DNA from: Volvox africanus
Lineage: Eukaryota > Chlorophyta > Chlorophyceae > Chlamydomonadales > Volvocaceae
DNA length: 64,000 nucleotides
Direction: 5' to 3'
Assembly (NCBI GenBank): GCA_030268105.1
Contig: BSDZ01000080.1
Span: 1,488,001-1,552,000 of the forward strand
The position numbers and the translations under genes are program-made. Shown piece by piece: positions 62,912-64,000 of the stretch. The notes under the pieces were generated by a model that saw only the letters and a program-made list of their open reading frames with translations, did no database searches and had not been told where the DNA came from. Numbering within the stretch: position 1 is the stretch's first letter; every line of letters begins with the position of its first letter.

Positions 62912-64000
62912 CAGGAGCTGATGATTAAGAGTGAAGCAACGGTGTACGGCGCTATCCAGGGGGCCTCTGGCATTATCGGGGCACGGGAATATTGTTCCTG
63001 TACAGCTACCACCCATGCATTCAAAAAATAATGAACCAACGGAAGCTAATTAACCAAACGCCCTGTGCTCTATCTATGTATCTATCCATAATAACAATAA
63101 TATCGTGATAATTATAATAATAATAATATGCCGGCCGTAACCTGGAGTGCGTTAAGGGGTTGGAAAACCGAGGGTTTTCATAGGTTCCCCTGTATGCCCG
63201 CACCGTTGGAGGGGCTATCTACCTAACTGGAACTACTTAACTAGAACTACCTAACTGGAACCAATAACGTTGGTTTGCTCGTATCGATTGCTCGTATCGA
63301 TTGCTCATTACTTGCTTTTTTTATCGGACATCGTGCGTGCCATACATGCATAAATGCAAACATGCAAAAAGCGAAAACCTCAATCCTAAGGGAGAAAGCA
63401 ATCAGGCTTATGCGTGGACGGACAGACAAACGGACGAAAACGGTACGTACATATGCAGTAGAATGTGCATGTGTAACAGCTCTTCAGGATTGTACGGACA
63501 CATACACTCATACATACCAAACTGATTAGTACGACAGTGAAAAGAGCGGAATATGCATCATGATTAAAAACGAAAGCCCCGGGTCACGCATGCCTGTCGT
63601 GTAATGTCATCGGAACTAACCCGGCGGGGGCGCGGCGGGGCCTTGCACCCGATGCACCCTTCTAACCAATCACCCGATGCATATTCATCATATATGTATG
63701 TCTCATCCTCATCCTCACCTCTAGCTAGGTAGTTAAATAAACATTATTGGTTTTGCTATAGTATCCATTACTACCCTACATTCAACAGTCGCTCGAGAAA
63801 TAGGCAGGCGCTGCAACCTATGTATCGGCATATGTATGTTCGTAAAGATATACTGACGGCGGCGAGGGACGTAACAAGCAAGCAAGCCCTCACATAGATT
63901 GCACGACTTGGCACTATCGGTGCATCATATATACATACACGCATACCAAACACGGTACGTGCACATACAGCAACATGATGAAAGAGCAAGCAAGCAGCAC
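62912..64000. other. Right end of window, no gene recognised
   Basis: Short open frames only. Small direct repeats (aactggaacta, attgctcgtatcg) occur near 63220-63310. No domain, RNA gene or splice pattern seen. Confidence 0.35.

Overview
The window looks like nuclear DNA of a green alga, most likely volvocine (Volvox/Chlamydomonas relatives). The basis is: many short exons with GT-AG introns, Ala/Gly/Gln-rich low-complexity inserts inside conserved proteins, many long simple repeats in introns, a nuclear gene for a Ycf45/SPD1-type plastid ATPase, and an OPR-like helical repeat protein. The genus is an inference; nothing in the window names it. Exons below were joined by hand from domain similarity, splice consensus and codon phase; almost every accepted junction is phase-consistent.

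Layout. 0.3-9.9 kb (+): a DNA polymerase lambda gene whose N-terminus carries an FHA domain ahead of the BRCT domain. 9.9-12.6 kb: intergenic. 12.7-18.6 kb (+): Ycf45-like AAA ATPase. 19.6-20.1 kb (+): end of an OPR-like gene. 21.0-21.9 kb (+): unknown ORF with an internal repeat. 23.6-24.8 kb (-): RTF2. 25.5-28.6 kb (-): REI1/ZNF622 60S biogenesis factor with degenerate zinc fingers. 30.1-36.3 kb (+): large protein with two chromo-like domains. 38.4-49.8 kb (-): MSH5, 23 exons. 51.2-60.1 kb (-): CMGC/CDKL-like protein kinase, interrupted by a 3.6 kb intron that holds an AT-rich patchwork of bacterial gene fragments (IS256, IS982, serine recombinase, PD-(D/E)XK transposase, glyA, atpA, tuf). 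60-64 kb: mostly non-coding, with one more bacterial recombinase scrap.

Themes. Pol lambda, RTF2 and MSH5 act in DNA repair, replication-fork control and meiotic crossing-over; Ycf45 and the OPR-like protein point to the plastid; REI1 acts in cytoplasmic ribosome maturation. I see no operon-like logic. The items most worth a second look are the FHA-BRCT-PolX fusion, a 14-bp palindrome (TGACCCRYGGGTCA and close variants) repeated about a dozen times in exons and introns of unrelated genes, the bacterial patchwork in the kinase intron, the REI1 protein that has lost most zinc-binding cysteines, and three apparent GC-AG introns in MSH5.
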